Assembly (NCBI GenBank): GCA_938014855.1
Contig: CALLQM010000217.1
Coordinates: 1-34,721 of the forward strand
Source of the DNA: an uncultured Clostridia bacterium
GTDB taxonomy: Bacteria; Bacillota; Clostridia; Oscillospirales; Ruminococcaceae
Length of the DNA stretch: 34,721 bases
Direction of reading: 5' to 3'
A model generated the notes under the pieces. The model searched no databases, was not told the DNA's origin, and worked only from the letters and a program-made list of their open reading frames with translations. The position numbers were made by a program, and so were the translations under genes. Shown in pieces: positions 6,911 to 13,853 of this stretch (the stretch's first letter is position 1; each line of letters opens with the position of its first letter).

Positions 6911-8290
6911 TTAACCGATTTGAATTTTTCCTTCCGGCAGGATTTCTCTGCGGTTTGCCTTTGGACGCATTGCAAGCGCAAGGAAAAACGTGACCGGTCC
7001 AAGACGCCCGATATACATGGAAAAGATGAGCAAAAGCTTGGAAAGCGTGTTCGCAACCGATGTGACGCCGGATGACAGCCCGACGGTCGCAAAAGCGGAA
7101 ACGCTCTCAAACAGTGCATCGATGCCGGAAATGGCATGGGTGTTTTTCATGGTTACAATAATGCATACGGTTGTGATGGAAACGGCAAGTCCGCCCAAGA
7201 TTCCGACCGCAAACGACTTATATACCGCATTTTTGAGGACACGGCGATGAAAAATTGTGGTATCTTCATTGCCGCGGATGACACAATATACCGTCATAAA
7301 AATAACTGCGGCAGTCGTACATTTGATACCGCCGCCGGTCGATCCTGGAGCCGCACCAATAAACATCAGCAGACTGGATAAAAACTTTGTGATATCATGC
7401 AGTCGTTCGATCGAAATGGTATTGAATCCTGCTGTACGGCAGGAAACCGAATGGAACCACGATGCAAGAAGTTTTTGCCCCGGGGTGGATAAAGCACCTA
7501 ACGTTTCCGGATTGTTCCATTCCAGCAAAGCGGTAATCAGCATACCCAAAACAAGCAATACTCCTGTAATCACAAGCACGATGCGTGTGTGCAAAGTCAG
7601 CTGACGGCGGTTTTTATGTGCCGCAATAATGTCGTGGATTACGATGAATCCGATTCCGCCGATAATGATTAGCAGACCGATGGTAATCAGCACGGTTGGA
7701 TGATTATTATAATTGGTTAAAGAGACAAACGGCGCTTCTCGCCCTAACACGTCAAATCCGGCATTGCAAAATGCGGAAATCGATAGAAATATCGAAATAT
7801 AAATGCCATCTGTTCCGTATTTCGGGACAAATACGGTCATCAGCACGAGTGCGCCGATCAGTTCTACAACCAGAGCGGTGACAATTACGATTTTAACTAA
7901 AAATTGAACATCCGAATCAATGGATGACACCGACTCCTGCGCCAAATGCATCCCGCGCAGACCGAGTTTGCGCCCGATTGCGATATTAAAAAATACCGTC
8001 AATGTGACCAATCCAAGTCCGCCGATCTGAATGAGACAAAGGATGACGGTTTGTCCAAAAATCGACCAATGCGTAAATGTATCAAACACGACAAGTCCGG
8101 TCACACAAGTTGCGGATGTTGCAGTGAAGATACAATCGAGAAAAGAAGTCATCTCCTGGTTTCTGCTGGAAATGGGAAGCATCAAAAGCAACGTTCCCAG
8201 TAAAATCACGGCCGCAAAGCTCAAGGTAATGGTTCTGGTAGGAGATAAAAATAGGAATTTTTTTGCTGACCCACGATTATTCAAGAACAT
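6911..8290 (-). CDS. ktrB: Potassium uptake channel subunit KtrB/TrkH family
   Basis: A 459-residue membrane protein with the four-fold M1-P-M2 repeat of the SKT family. The four pore loops are visible: ATSATCVTGL, SISAFCNAGF, HSVSCRTAGFN and ESVSAFATVGLSSG, each with the filter glycine. The M2C gating loop FIGAAPGSTGGGIK is present after repeat 3. Length and sequence pattern are closer to KtrB than to the longer TrkH. It moves K+ (usually with Na+) under control of a cytosolic RCK subunit. No ktrA/trkA gene is adjacent, so the regulatory ring must be encoded elsewhere. It lies 28 bases after the NUDIX gene, apparently cotranscribed with it. Confidence 0.92.
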   Translation of the reverse strand: MFLNNRGSAKKFLFLSPTRTITLSFAAVILLGTLLLMLPISSRNQEMTSFLDCIFTATSATCVTGLVVFDTFTHWSIFGQTVILCLIQIGGLGLVTLTVFFNIAIGRKLGLRGMHLAQESVSSIDSDVQFLVKIVIVTALVVELIGALVLMTVFVPKYGTDGIYISIFLSISAFCNAGFDVLGREAPFVSLTNYNNHPTVLITIGLLIIIGGIGFIVIHDIIAAHKNRRQLTLHTRIVLVITGVLLVLGMLITALLEWNNPETLGALSTPGQKLLASWFHSVSCRTAGFNTISIERLHDITKFLSSLLMFIGAAPGSTGGGIKCTTAAVIFMTVYCVIRGNEDTTIFHRRVLKNAVYKSFAVGILGGLAVSITTVCIIVTMKNTHAISGIDALFESVSAFATVGLSSGVTSVANTLSKLLLIFSMYIGRLGPVTFFLALAMRPKANRREILPEGKIQIG

Positions 8291-8318
8291 CGCCTGCCCT
8301 TACTTTAATATGTGTTCA

Positions 8319-8741
8319 TTACACATTTTGTTTGTTTTGTAAATATCTTTTTGCTTCACTGACCAGTCGTTTATCATTTTTAAAGGATACCATTTTGTCC
8401 ACATCGTCCAAACGGCACCAGCGGTATTCGCTGATTTCCTCCTCTTGTTTACGGACGGTATCGTCTCCCTGCGGAGTACCTAAAAAATAAACAACCTGTT
8501 TTTTGACGTGGGGCTTGGGAAAATATTCAACACTTTGGCGGAACCCATCCATAAGCGATACATCCAAACCGGTTTCCTCTTTGATTTCCCGCAGAGCGGT
8601 TTGCAGTTCGTTTTCTCCGGATTCTACATGTCCTTTTGGGAACGACCAGTGGCCGCCGCATCGGTGTTTAATAAGTAAAAGCTCTGTTTTTCCGTCATTT
8701 TTGCGGAAAACCAGTGCCCCGCAAGATTTTTCTCTTATCAC
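8319..8741 (-). CDS. NUDIX hydrolase
   Basis: A 140-residue protein with a complete NUDIX box from Gly37 to Leu59 (G-x5-E-x7-REIKEETG), which binds Mg2+ and cleaves nucleoside-diphosphate-linked substrates. The start MIREKSCGALVF is typical of Ap4A/dinucleotide-polyphosphate-type family members, and the HWSFPKGHVE approach to the box also fits. The precise substrate cannot be read from sequence. It is the first gene of a probable two-gene unit with ktrB. An unusual GC-rich hairpin lies in its leader. Confidence 0.9.
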   Translation of the reverse strand: MIREKSCGALVFRKNDGKTELLLIKHRCGGHWSFPKGHVESGENELQTALREIKEETGLDVSLMDGFRQSVEYFPKPHVKKQVVYFLGTPQGDDTVRKQEEEISEYRWCRLDDVDKMVSFKNDKRLVSEAKRYLQNKQNV

Positions 8742-8781
8742 GTTGGTTTCACAATCCTCTCACAGACGCCGTGCGCCCTTT

Positions 8782-8815
8782 TTTTAAAAGCGCCCACACA
8801 TTCGCCGCGGGCGCT
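8782..8815 (-). terminator. Terminator-like hairpin in the NUDIX/ktrB leader
   Basis: On the minus strand a seven-bp stem, AGCGCCC / GGGCGCT (8789-8795 and 8809-8815), is followed by TTTT and then an A-run, 40 or so bases before the NUDIX start. It could be an attenuator, or a spurious GC-rich fold. The rest of 8742-8920 shows no gene. Confidence 0.35.
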
Positions 8816-8920
8816 ATGCCTTATGATTAAGCTCGGCATATACAGTTATTAATATACCACGACATTATTACTTTTAAAAGTCCTTTTGTTATATTTTCAT
8901 CTTGTTGACTTTCGTTTTGG

Positions 8921-8949
8921 TTGACAAATAGCATCGACTAAACTATAAT
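8921..8949 (+). promoter_or_regulatory. Consensus sigma-A promoter of tRNA-Arg
   Basis: Perfect TTGACA (8921-8926) and TATAAT (8944-8949) with a 17-base spacer, directly upstream of the tRNA. This is the strongest promoter in the window. Confidence 0.92.
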
Positions 8950-8960
8950 AATTAGGCTGT

Positions 8961-9037
8961 GCGTTTGTAGCTCAGTCGGATAGAGCGACCGCCTCCTAAG
9001 CGGTAGGTCGGAGGTTCGAATCCCCTCAAGCGCACCA
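8961..9037 (+). tRNA. tRNA-Arg (anticodon CCU)
   Basis: A full cloverleaf with encoded CCA. Acceptor stem GCGTTTG / CAAGCGC (one G-U); D-arm GCTC...GAGC; anticodon stem ACCGC / GCGGT with loop CTCCTAA, anticodon CCT reading AGG codons; T-loop TTCGAAT. The T-stem pairs GGAGG with CCCCT, which gives one A-C mismatch in the third pair (A51-C63 by standard numbering) and one G-U. It has its own consensus promoter and terminator. Confidence 0.95.
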
Positions 9038-9044
9038 CCAAATA

Positions 9045-9080
9045 GAGTTTGGACGTATTTTGCGTTCGGGCTCTTTTTTT
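9045..9080 (+). terminator. Terminator of tRNA-Arg
   Basis: An 11-bp stem, GAGTTTGGACG / CGTTCGGGCTC with several G-U pairs, followed by seven T residues (9074-9080). Confidence 0.75.
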
Positions 9081-9098
9081 GTTATAAAACCCCTTTCT

Positions 9099-9127
9099 GA
9101 ATATTTTGTGGATTTACAGAAATATTA
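9099..9127 (+). promoter_or_regulatory. Putative sigma-G-like promoter of the SASP gene
   Basis: GAATA (9099-9103), a 17-base spacer and AATATTA (9121-9127), matching the known SigG pattern (GHATR, 17-18 bases, CATWHTA) at six of seven -10 positions. It is 31 bases before the SASP start. SigG control would be expected for this family; the match itself is AT-rich and could be chance. Confidence 0.45.
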
Positions 9128-9157
9128 TAATTAATACACTGTAAAGGAGATATTCAT

Positions 9158-9337
9158 ATGAACAAAAAGCGTGCAAGTGAAATCGTAGCTTCACCGGTTA
9201 TGGTTCATGTAACCTATAATGGAGATCCAATTTATATTGAAAATGTAAACGGCGACGATGCAACAGCAGAGATTCATTCTCTTAAAGAACCTAACAAAAG
9301 TCAAAAAGTTGAATTATCAAATTTAATAGAACATTAA
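9158..9337 (+). CDS. sspH: Small acid-soluble spore protein, H-type
   Basis: A 59-residue product, ATG at 9158 with AAAGGAGA at 9143-9150. The sequence MNKKRASEIVASPVMVHVTY, continuing NGDPIYIENVN and ending in a Glu-Leu-Ser-Asn-Leu-Ile-Glu stretch, follows the SspH family pattern (M-N-x-x-R-A-x-E-I-x-x-S-P, then Y-N-G-x-P-I-Y-I) and its usual 59-residue length. These proteins are made in the forespore and packed in the spore core, though H-type members do not show the alpha/beta DNA-binding signature. It has its own terminator. Together with spoIIID it marks the organism as spore-forming. Confidence 0.9.
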   Translation: MNKKRASEIVASPVMVHVTYNGDPIYIENVNGDDATAEIHSLKEPNKSQKVELSNLIEH

Positions 9338-9360
9338 AGCAGAGCGATAAAAGAAAACGG

Positions 9361-9403
9361 AAATCTATGCAAAGGTGAGCAAACCAATGCATAGATTTTT
9401 TTC
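9361..9403 (+). terminator. Terminator of the SASP gene
   Basis: An 11-bp stem AAATCTATGCA / TGCATAGATTT (9361-9371 and 9388-9398) with a 16-base loop and a T-run. Confidence 0.85.
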
Positions 9404-9502
9404 TGCTTTTGGATAAACTTACTGAAACGCTTTTAGCACATATTTATTTTGCGCAAGGAAATTCTAATAAAAGCGGCAATTCAAAATTAGGAGGTGTTAA
9501 CA

Positions 9503-9784
9503 ATGGATGAAACAAATAATTTGGCAATCAATACGTTAGATGAAGTTCCAAATCCGGATACAAATGCGAAAGAAATTGTCGGTCTTGTGAAAGAAAAGGG
9601 CAGGATTTCCGGTTATCAGTTATCCGACGGAAAGATTCTCTCCAAACAGGAGGGCGTCAATCTGGCAAAGCAGGGTCAAATTAAAGGTGTCGGAGTTGCC
9701 AGCCGACATGGTACGCAGTATTTAAAATCGATTCCCGACGGTACGGAAAACAATAACTTGGGAAATCTGCCGACTGTACAGTAA
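9503..9784 (+). CDS. DUF3892-family protein
   Basis: A 93-residue protein starting at ATG 9503 with TAGGAGGTG (9488-9496). An upstream GTG at 9494 falls inside this ribosome site and is rejected. The C-terminal two-thirds has the DUF3892 pattern: GRISGYQLSDGKILSKQEGV, then LAKQGQIKGVGVASRHGTQY, then LKSIPDG and NNLGNLP. The domain is small and soluble with no known reaction. The N-terminal 25 residues are polar and probably disordered. It lies alone between two terminators, beside a spore-protein gene, but a spore role is only suggested by that neighbour. Confidence 0.85.
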   Translation: MDETNNLAINTLDEVPNPDTNAKEIVGLVKEKGRISGYQLSDGKILSKQEGVNLAKQGQIKGVGVASRHGTQYLKSIPDGTENNNLGNLPTVQ

Positions 9785-9800
9785 AACTGCATAAATACAA

Positions 9801-9837
9801 AAATCCATGTGTAAGGATACCCTCACATGGATTTTTT
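9801..9837 (+). terminator. Terminator of the DUF3892 gene
   Basis: A perfect 11-bp stem AAATCCATGTG / CACATGGATTT (9801-9811 and 9824-9834) with T-run. Confidence 0.88.
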
Positions 9838-9880
9838 GCTTTGTTATGATACAATGGAAACACAAGTTGGAGGATGTTAT

Positions 9881-10063
9881 ATGAAAATAAAAAAACCGAA
9901 ACATAGAATGTTAAAAATTATCGAAATCGCAGGAATTACTTCGATGTCTATCATTTTAGTTCTGGACTGTTTTTTTGACTTTTATAATAAATTCCCCTAC
10001 ATCTTTCTTTGTGTTTTATTAATCAATATAGTTGGTTTTGTTTTTACACTGCGTAACAGATAA
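9881..10063 (+). CDS. Small two-helix membrane protein (60 aa)
   Basis: ATG 9881 with TTGGAGGA (9867-9874). The product has a basic N-terminus (MKIKKPKHRMLK) and two hydrophobic segments (about residues 13-30 and 39-56) joined by a short Asp/Phe/Tyr/Lys loop. No family is recognised. It converges on the Suv3-like helicase, one base from that gene's stop codon, with no terminator between them. Its AT-rich, Phe-rich composition is typical of small membrane proteins. Confidence 0.6.
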   Translation: MKIKKPKHRMLKIIEIAGITSMSIILVLDCFFDFYNKFPYIFLCVLLINIVGFVFTLRNR

Positions 10064-10064
10064 T

Positions 10065-11831
10065 TTATAAATTGATGAGCAGGGCGTTGATTTTTTCTCC
10101 TAACAGAACACGCTCGCGATAAACCCACTGCTCGTCAAATTCCAAATTAAAGTTTTTGGAAAACGAATAATATAAATTCAGTTTTTGATAATAGATTTCC
10201 AGTTCGGATAGAGTTTGAGCAAAACAGGTCGGCTTAGAAAGTTCGGTGCTTTGCGCAACAAAATAATCCTCGATAAAATCCATTAGGCAGTCGAGCAGTT
10301 CAGGTTTGCTGACGTCAAACGGCAGACGCATGAGCTTGTATTGGTCTTCTTCCGGCAGATTATATTGCTTGACGGATTCTAAAATCAAAAGAAAATCGCG
10401 GATATCCATTTTCCGGTAATAACCGAGTGTTTTATGCCGTGTGCTCCAAAGCGCCAGTTTTTGACTGAGCGGCAGATTTCGAATGTTGAGAATTTCTTCA
10501 CTTGGCCCGATGACCGCGGTTTTCAGCGGCGAATCCGGCTGTTCCAAGCTTTCGCAGATATACGGCTGATCCAAACTGTTTGTTCCGACATATCCAATTT
10601 CGTAAATGCCTTGGCGGCCTGCCCGTCCGCCGATCTGCTTGATTTCCTGCGAAGTCAGAAACCGCACTTCTTCGCCGTCAAATTTCTGCATGCTCATAAA
10701 AATGATGCGTCGGATGGGTAAATTTACCCCCATGCCGATTGCGTCGGTGGTGACCAAAACGCTGGTTTCACCGTTCAAAAACATCGCATACTGTTTTTTG
10801 CGGACTTCGGGCGGCAGGTCACCGTAAATGATGCTGGTTTTGATTCCTCTGTCCATATAATTTTTAGATATTTCAAGAACGCGCTGTTTGGAAAAGACGA
10901 CTAAAGCATCCCCTTTTTCCGTATCGTGAAATTCAAAGGGTTTGTCGTAGATTTCGAGAGGAGTCTGTCGGAAGTATTCTTTGATCTCATACTGATCGCC
11001 GCAGTCTTCTATGATTTTGAGAAGCAGAGTTTTTGCGTTAAATGCACCGCACACATGGATTTCCGGGCATAATAGCCCAAGCAGGGCACGCGTCCAAGCT
11101 TGTCCACGCTGAGAATTGCCGATCATTTGGATTTCGTCGATGACAGCAACCTCATATTCTTTGGTTATATTCAGTTTTTCAACGGTCGAACTGACATGCT
11201 GTGCTCCGTCCACGATGATTTCTTCTTCTCCGGTAATCAGACTGCACGGAACACCATCCTCGTTGAGTCTTTCAAAAATTTCTAATGCCAAGATTCGCAG
11301 CGGAGCCAAATAAACGCCGCTGTGTGCCTGCTTGAGGCGCTGAATGGCATTGTACGTTTTTCCGGTATTGGTTTCTCCAAGATGCATATGGATGGTTCTC
11401 TGCATTGCTCGGGCATGTGGGTACTCGTCTTTCGGGTTCTTTGGAAAATAGCGTTTAAATTGTTCCGCAACTAAATCCGGAATATGGCTCGACATCAGTA
11501 CGGCAATGATGCCGGAACTGAGATAGCCTTCATGGTCTTTTTTTACAACTTCCTCAAAGTCATAATCCGTTCGATTCTTTTTATTATAAAATGCCAGCAG
11601 GCGAACCGAAATTTCATCCAAAAGGCGTACCCAGTCTGCATACAGACGGTTGTAGCCTCGGATGTGTTTGTGCTCTAACTGTGAGAGCGCTTTGATTTTT
11701 TTGCGCACACTTTTTTCGTGATTCCATAGATTCGAATTTTTCGAATGCCGCACGATGTTTCTCGTCTGCGCCAATTGGGACTTGAGTTTTTCAAATTCCC
11801 GCAGTGCTCTTTGACTTTTTTTCATGTTCAT
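10065..11831 (-). CDS. Suv3-like DExH-box RNA helicase
   Basis: A 588-residue superfamily-2 helicase. Motifs seen: Walker A GETNTGKT (152-159, the Suv3-type variant), DEIQ box (232-235, as in Suv3 rather than DEAD or DEAH), motif V TDAIGMGVNLP (362-372) and motif VI QIGGRAGR (399-406). The N-terminal 130 residues are basic and helical; the C-terminal 170 resemble the Suv3 helical domain. Eukaryotic Suv3 unwinds RNA for the mitochondrial degradosome; the bacterial role is not established. It stands alone with no nuclease gene beside it. The start at ATG 11831 has no clear ribosome site; ATG 11825 is the alternative. Frame and motifs are intact. Confidence 0.88.
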   Translation of the reverse strand: MNMKKSQRALREFEKLKSQLAQTRNIVRHSKNSNLWNHEKSVRKKIKALSQLEHKHIRGYNRLYADWVRLLDEISVRLLAFYNKKNRTDYDFEEVVKKDHEGYLSSGIIAVLMSSHIPDLVAEQFKRYFPKNPKDEYPHARAMQRTIHMHLGETNTGKTYNAIQRLKQAHSGVYLAPLRILALEIFERLNEDGVPCSLITGEEEIIVDGAQHVSSTVEKLNITKEYEVAVIDEIQMIGNSQRGQAWTRALLGLLCPEIHVCGAFNAKTLLLKIIEDCGDQYEIKEYFRQTPLEIYDKPFEFHDTEKGDALVVFSKQRVLEISKNYMDRGIKTSIIYGDLPPEVRKKQYAMFLNGETSVLVTTDAIGMGVNLPIRRIIFMSMQKFDGEEVRFLTSQEIKQIGGRAGRQGIYEIGYVGTNSLDQPYICESLEQPDSPLKTAVIGPSEEILNIRNLPLSQKLALWSTRHKTLGYYRKMDIRDFLLILESVKQYNLPEEDQYKLMRLPFDVSKPELLDCLMDFIEDYFVAQSTELSKPTCFAQTLSELEIYYQKLNLYYSFSKNFNLEFDEQWVYRERVLLGEKINALLINL

Positions 11832-11893
11832 TCAACCATTCTGCCAATTGATATACCGTTATTATGCGGATTTATCCGGTCGATATTTATAAA

Positions 11894-11938
11894 AAAACCC
11901 GGTTCCTTCCCAAAAGAAAAGGAGCCGGGTTTTGTTTG
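11894..11938. terminator. Terminator after the secreted repeat protein
   Basis: A 12-bp stem ACCCGGTTCCTT / AAGGAGCCGGGT (11897-11908 and 11919-11930, one G-U) flanked by A- and T-runs. On the minus strand it follows the gene ending at 11946, and it separates that gene from the helicase. Confidence 0.85.
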
Positions 11939-11945
11939 TTTATGA

Positions 11946-13070
11946 TTAATCTTTAAATTCGATTTCAATACTGCCGTCTTCGCTGTCGTAACGGGAGCTC
12001 TTTCTGGGTTTAAAGGTAAAATCGTAGCTGCGGCCTTCGCGCACCTCTGTGCTGCTGGAGGAATCCCATTTAAACGAACCTTTTACAAGGTCACCGTTGT
12101 CGTCCCGTGCTTCCACAGCGTCCTCAAGTGCATCTGTCAAATCACGCAGTTTGTCGCCATCTTTTGCACTTAAAACTTTTGTGTCGTAGTGCAGAGAAAT
12201 GTCACCGAATGCGCCGTCGACATAGATCATAACTTTGCTCTTGACGGGCTCATACGACTCGTCATCGGGGGTAAAGGTAAACGGATAACTGCGGTCATCG
12301 TCATCCAGCTCTGCATAACGAGGATAGTTCCAAGTGCATTCGCCCTCGACGGTATCATAGGTACGAGTATCATATGCGTACACATTGTCGTTTAGATCAT
12401 CCAATAGATCCAATAAACGATCGTCTTCATTGCCTTCAAGCGGATCGATTTCCAACCGAATTTTGGCTGTTGACGTTTTGGTGGGTTTGGATGTTTTTAC
12501 GGGATTTTTTGCAACCGTAGGCTTGGTAACAGCGGCGCCTTTTTCAACCGTTACGGTCGCTTTTGCATCGGTTTTTGTTGTTTTGGTGACTTTTGCACCT
12601 TTTCTTACGGTAACTTTTGCCGCGGCAGACAGATTCATGGTCGAAACTTTGCCGCTTACTGAAATTTTATTCGGGGATGCGACGGAAAGCTTTGTTACAT
12701 TGGCAGTTGTGCCGATCGAAACAACGACATCATCCTGCAGCGCTTTTTTAACGGAAACGGAATTGAGCGTTCCCTCTACATTCATGGTTGTTTGTTTGCC
12801 AAGCGAAATATAACGACTCTTTCCAGTGGAATCAATAAAGTTGAGCAGTAGGTTTCCGGTTTTGCCGGTTGTAAACGCAACATCTGTTGATTTAAGCGCA
12901 TAGCCGGCAACAGCTTTTCCGCTTTTTGTCAATGATAATTTTTTGCCGGTCACCTTGACGCCATACGGCAGAGTCGTCGTCGTCGCAGCGCTGACCGCGA
13001 CAGCAGTGCTTACCGTAATTGCTGCCGCCAGGGCGAGTGAAGTTAATTTTTTTCCAATCGATCTGATCAT
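11946..13070 (-). CDS. Secreted protein with duplicated C-terminal domain
   Basis: A 374-residue exported protein. A signal peptide is clear (residues 1-29, MIRSIGKKLTSLALAAAITV followed by STAVAVSA). Residues 30-185 are short Val/Ser/Thr/Lys strands with alternating pattern, consistent with a beta-solenoid-like fold; 186-202 is a Thr/Lys/Pro linker. Two related domains follow at about 203-286 and 289-374. Each has a helix (LLDLLDDLNDNVYAYD; LRDLTDALEDAVEARD), then V-x-G-x-x-x-W, then an aromatic TFTP / TFKP turn. This resembles Ig-like repeats in clostridial surface proteins. No sortase motif, S-layer homology domain or lipobox is seen, so it is probably released or weakly bound. Confidence 0.82.
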   Translation of the reverse strand: MIRSIGKKLTSLALAAAITVSTAVAVSAATTTTLPYGVKVTGKKLSLTKSGKAVAGYALKSTDVAFTTGKTGNLLLNFIDSTGKSRYISLGKQTTMNVEGTLNSVSVKKALQDDVVVSIGTTANVTKLSVASPNKISVSGKVSTMNLSAAAKVTVRKGAKVTKTTKTDAKATVTVEKGAAVTKPTVAKNPVKTSKPTKTSTAKIRLEIDPLEGNEDDRLLDLLDDLNDNVYAYDTRTYDTVEGECTWNYPRYAELDDDDRSYPFTFTPDDESYEPVKSKVMIYVDGAFGDISLHYDTKVLSAKDGDKLRDLTDALEDAVEARDDNGDLVKGSFKWDSSSSTEVREGRSYDFTFKPRKSSRYDSEDGSIEIEFKD

Positions 13071-13128
13071 TTGTCACCCTTCTTTTCTACATATTTTAAA
13101 TGAAAGCATTCAAATAAAGCTTTTTCCT

Positions 13129-13156
13129 ATTATACCATAAATACATTGGAAGTAAA
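13129..13156 (-). promoter_or_regulatory. Probable promoter of the secreted-protein gene
   Basis: On the minus strand, TTTACT (13156-13151) and TATAAT (13134-13129) are separated by 16 bases, 59 bases before the start codon. The -35 box is poor, the -10 box perfect. Confidence 0.5.
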
Positions 13157-13321
13157 TGGAGGATTGTCGCAAAACATAAGCAAAGAAACGGCCGAATCTA
13201 CATTCAGTTTGACAATTTTGCAGGAATTTCAGCTTTGCGATTGTTGCGGGGTACAGCACGTTCTTTTAGCCCTCTTCACTGCATATAGATGAATAGACAG
13301 AATAGCAGGGGAGGCTTTATC

Positions 13322-13582
13322 TTGAAAGGATTGCCGGAGGAACGTGCCATAACGTTCGCACATTACATTATTGACAATAATACGACCGTTCGAGCCGCCG
13401 CAAAGGAATTTCATATAAGCAAAAGTACAGTACATAAAGACGTTACGGACCGGCTGAAAAAAATCAACCCCAATATTTACGCACAAGTGAAGGCGGTTTT
13501 GGAGCATAACAAATCAGAACGGCATATTCGTGGTGGAATTGCGACAAGAGAAAAATATGCGAGGATGAAAGCGCAACAATAA
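13322..13582 (+). CDS. spoIIID: Sporulation transcription regulator SpoIIID
   Basis: An 86-residue DNA-binding protein of the mother-cell programme, acting on SigE- and SigK-dependent genes. The helix-turn-helix TTVRAAAKEFHISKSTVHKD (residues 20-39) is nearly the SpoIIID consensus (TVR..AKEFGVSKSTVHKD), and the C-terminal HIRGGIATREKY matches HLRGGEATKLKY. The start is TTG 13322, seven bases after AGGGGAGG (13307-13314), and gives the usual N-terminus and length. The in-frame ATG at 13289 would add 11 residues and has no ribosome site. It is monocistronic with a strong terminator. Confidence 0.95.
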   Translation: MKGLPEERAITFAHYIIDNNTTVRAAAKEFHISKSTVHKDVTDRLKKINPNIYAQVKAVLEHNKSERHIRGGIATREKYARMKAQQ

Positions 13583-13620
13583 AAAAGGCGGGCACAAGTG
13601 ATTTGTGCCCGCCTTTTCTT
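13581..13620 (+). terminator. Terminator of spoIIID
   Basis: Stem GGCGGGCACAA / TTGTGCCCGCC (13587-13597 and 13603-13613), A-run before and TTTTCTT after. Confidence 0.92.
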
Positions 13621-13658
13621 ATGGATACTGACTGTGCTTGTTCCAATTAAGAAACGAT

Positions 13659-13670
13659 CTGATATATCTA
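13659..13670. promoter_or_regulatory. Upstream GntR-like operator copy
   Basis: CTGATATATCTA shares its first nine bases (CTGATATAT) with the operator at 13798, but its second half-site is altered. It lies 128 bases upstream of the promoter-proximal copy and may be an auxiliary site. Confidence 0.45.
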
Positions 13671-13760
13671 ATTAAAAATGATTTTGACGTTCATCCGCTC
13701 GATAAGGACAAGTATGCAGGATATGGCAGTGGTTAATCACGCATATTTCTAATTTGCCGC

Positions 13761-13789
13761 TTGTGTTTTAAAATTTGCTATGCTATAAT
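13761..13789 (+). promoter_or_regulatory. Promoter of the dehydratase-SDR operon
   Basis: TTGTGT (13761-13766), a 17-base spacer and TATAAT (13784-13789). The predicted start site is around 13796, immediately before the operator. Confidence 0.75.
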
Positions 13790-13797
13790 ACAGTCAT

Positions 13798-13809
13798 CTG
13801 ATATATTAG
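13798..13809. promoter_or_regulatory. GntR-type operator at the dehydratase promoter
   Basis: CTGATATATTAG, a near-palindrome (CTRATATATYAG), starts eight bases after the -10 box. The same sequence in inverse orientation recurs at 16577, and a variant at 16449, at the same distance from their -10 boxes. The position over the start site predicts repression. Confidence 0.7.
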
Positions 13810-13853
13810 AAATTACGGATGCTCGGATTATATTGCAAAGAGGGAAGTAAAAT

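Noticed and set aside
13289..13321. Extended N-terminus of SpoIIID from ATG 13289
   Set aside because: No ribosome site upstream and the extension is absent from the family; TTG 13322 has AGGGGAGG at the right distance.
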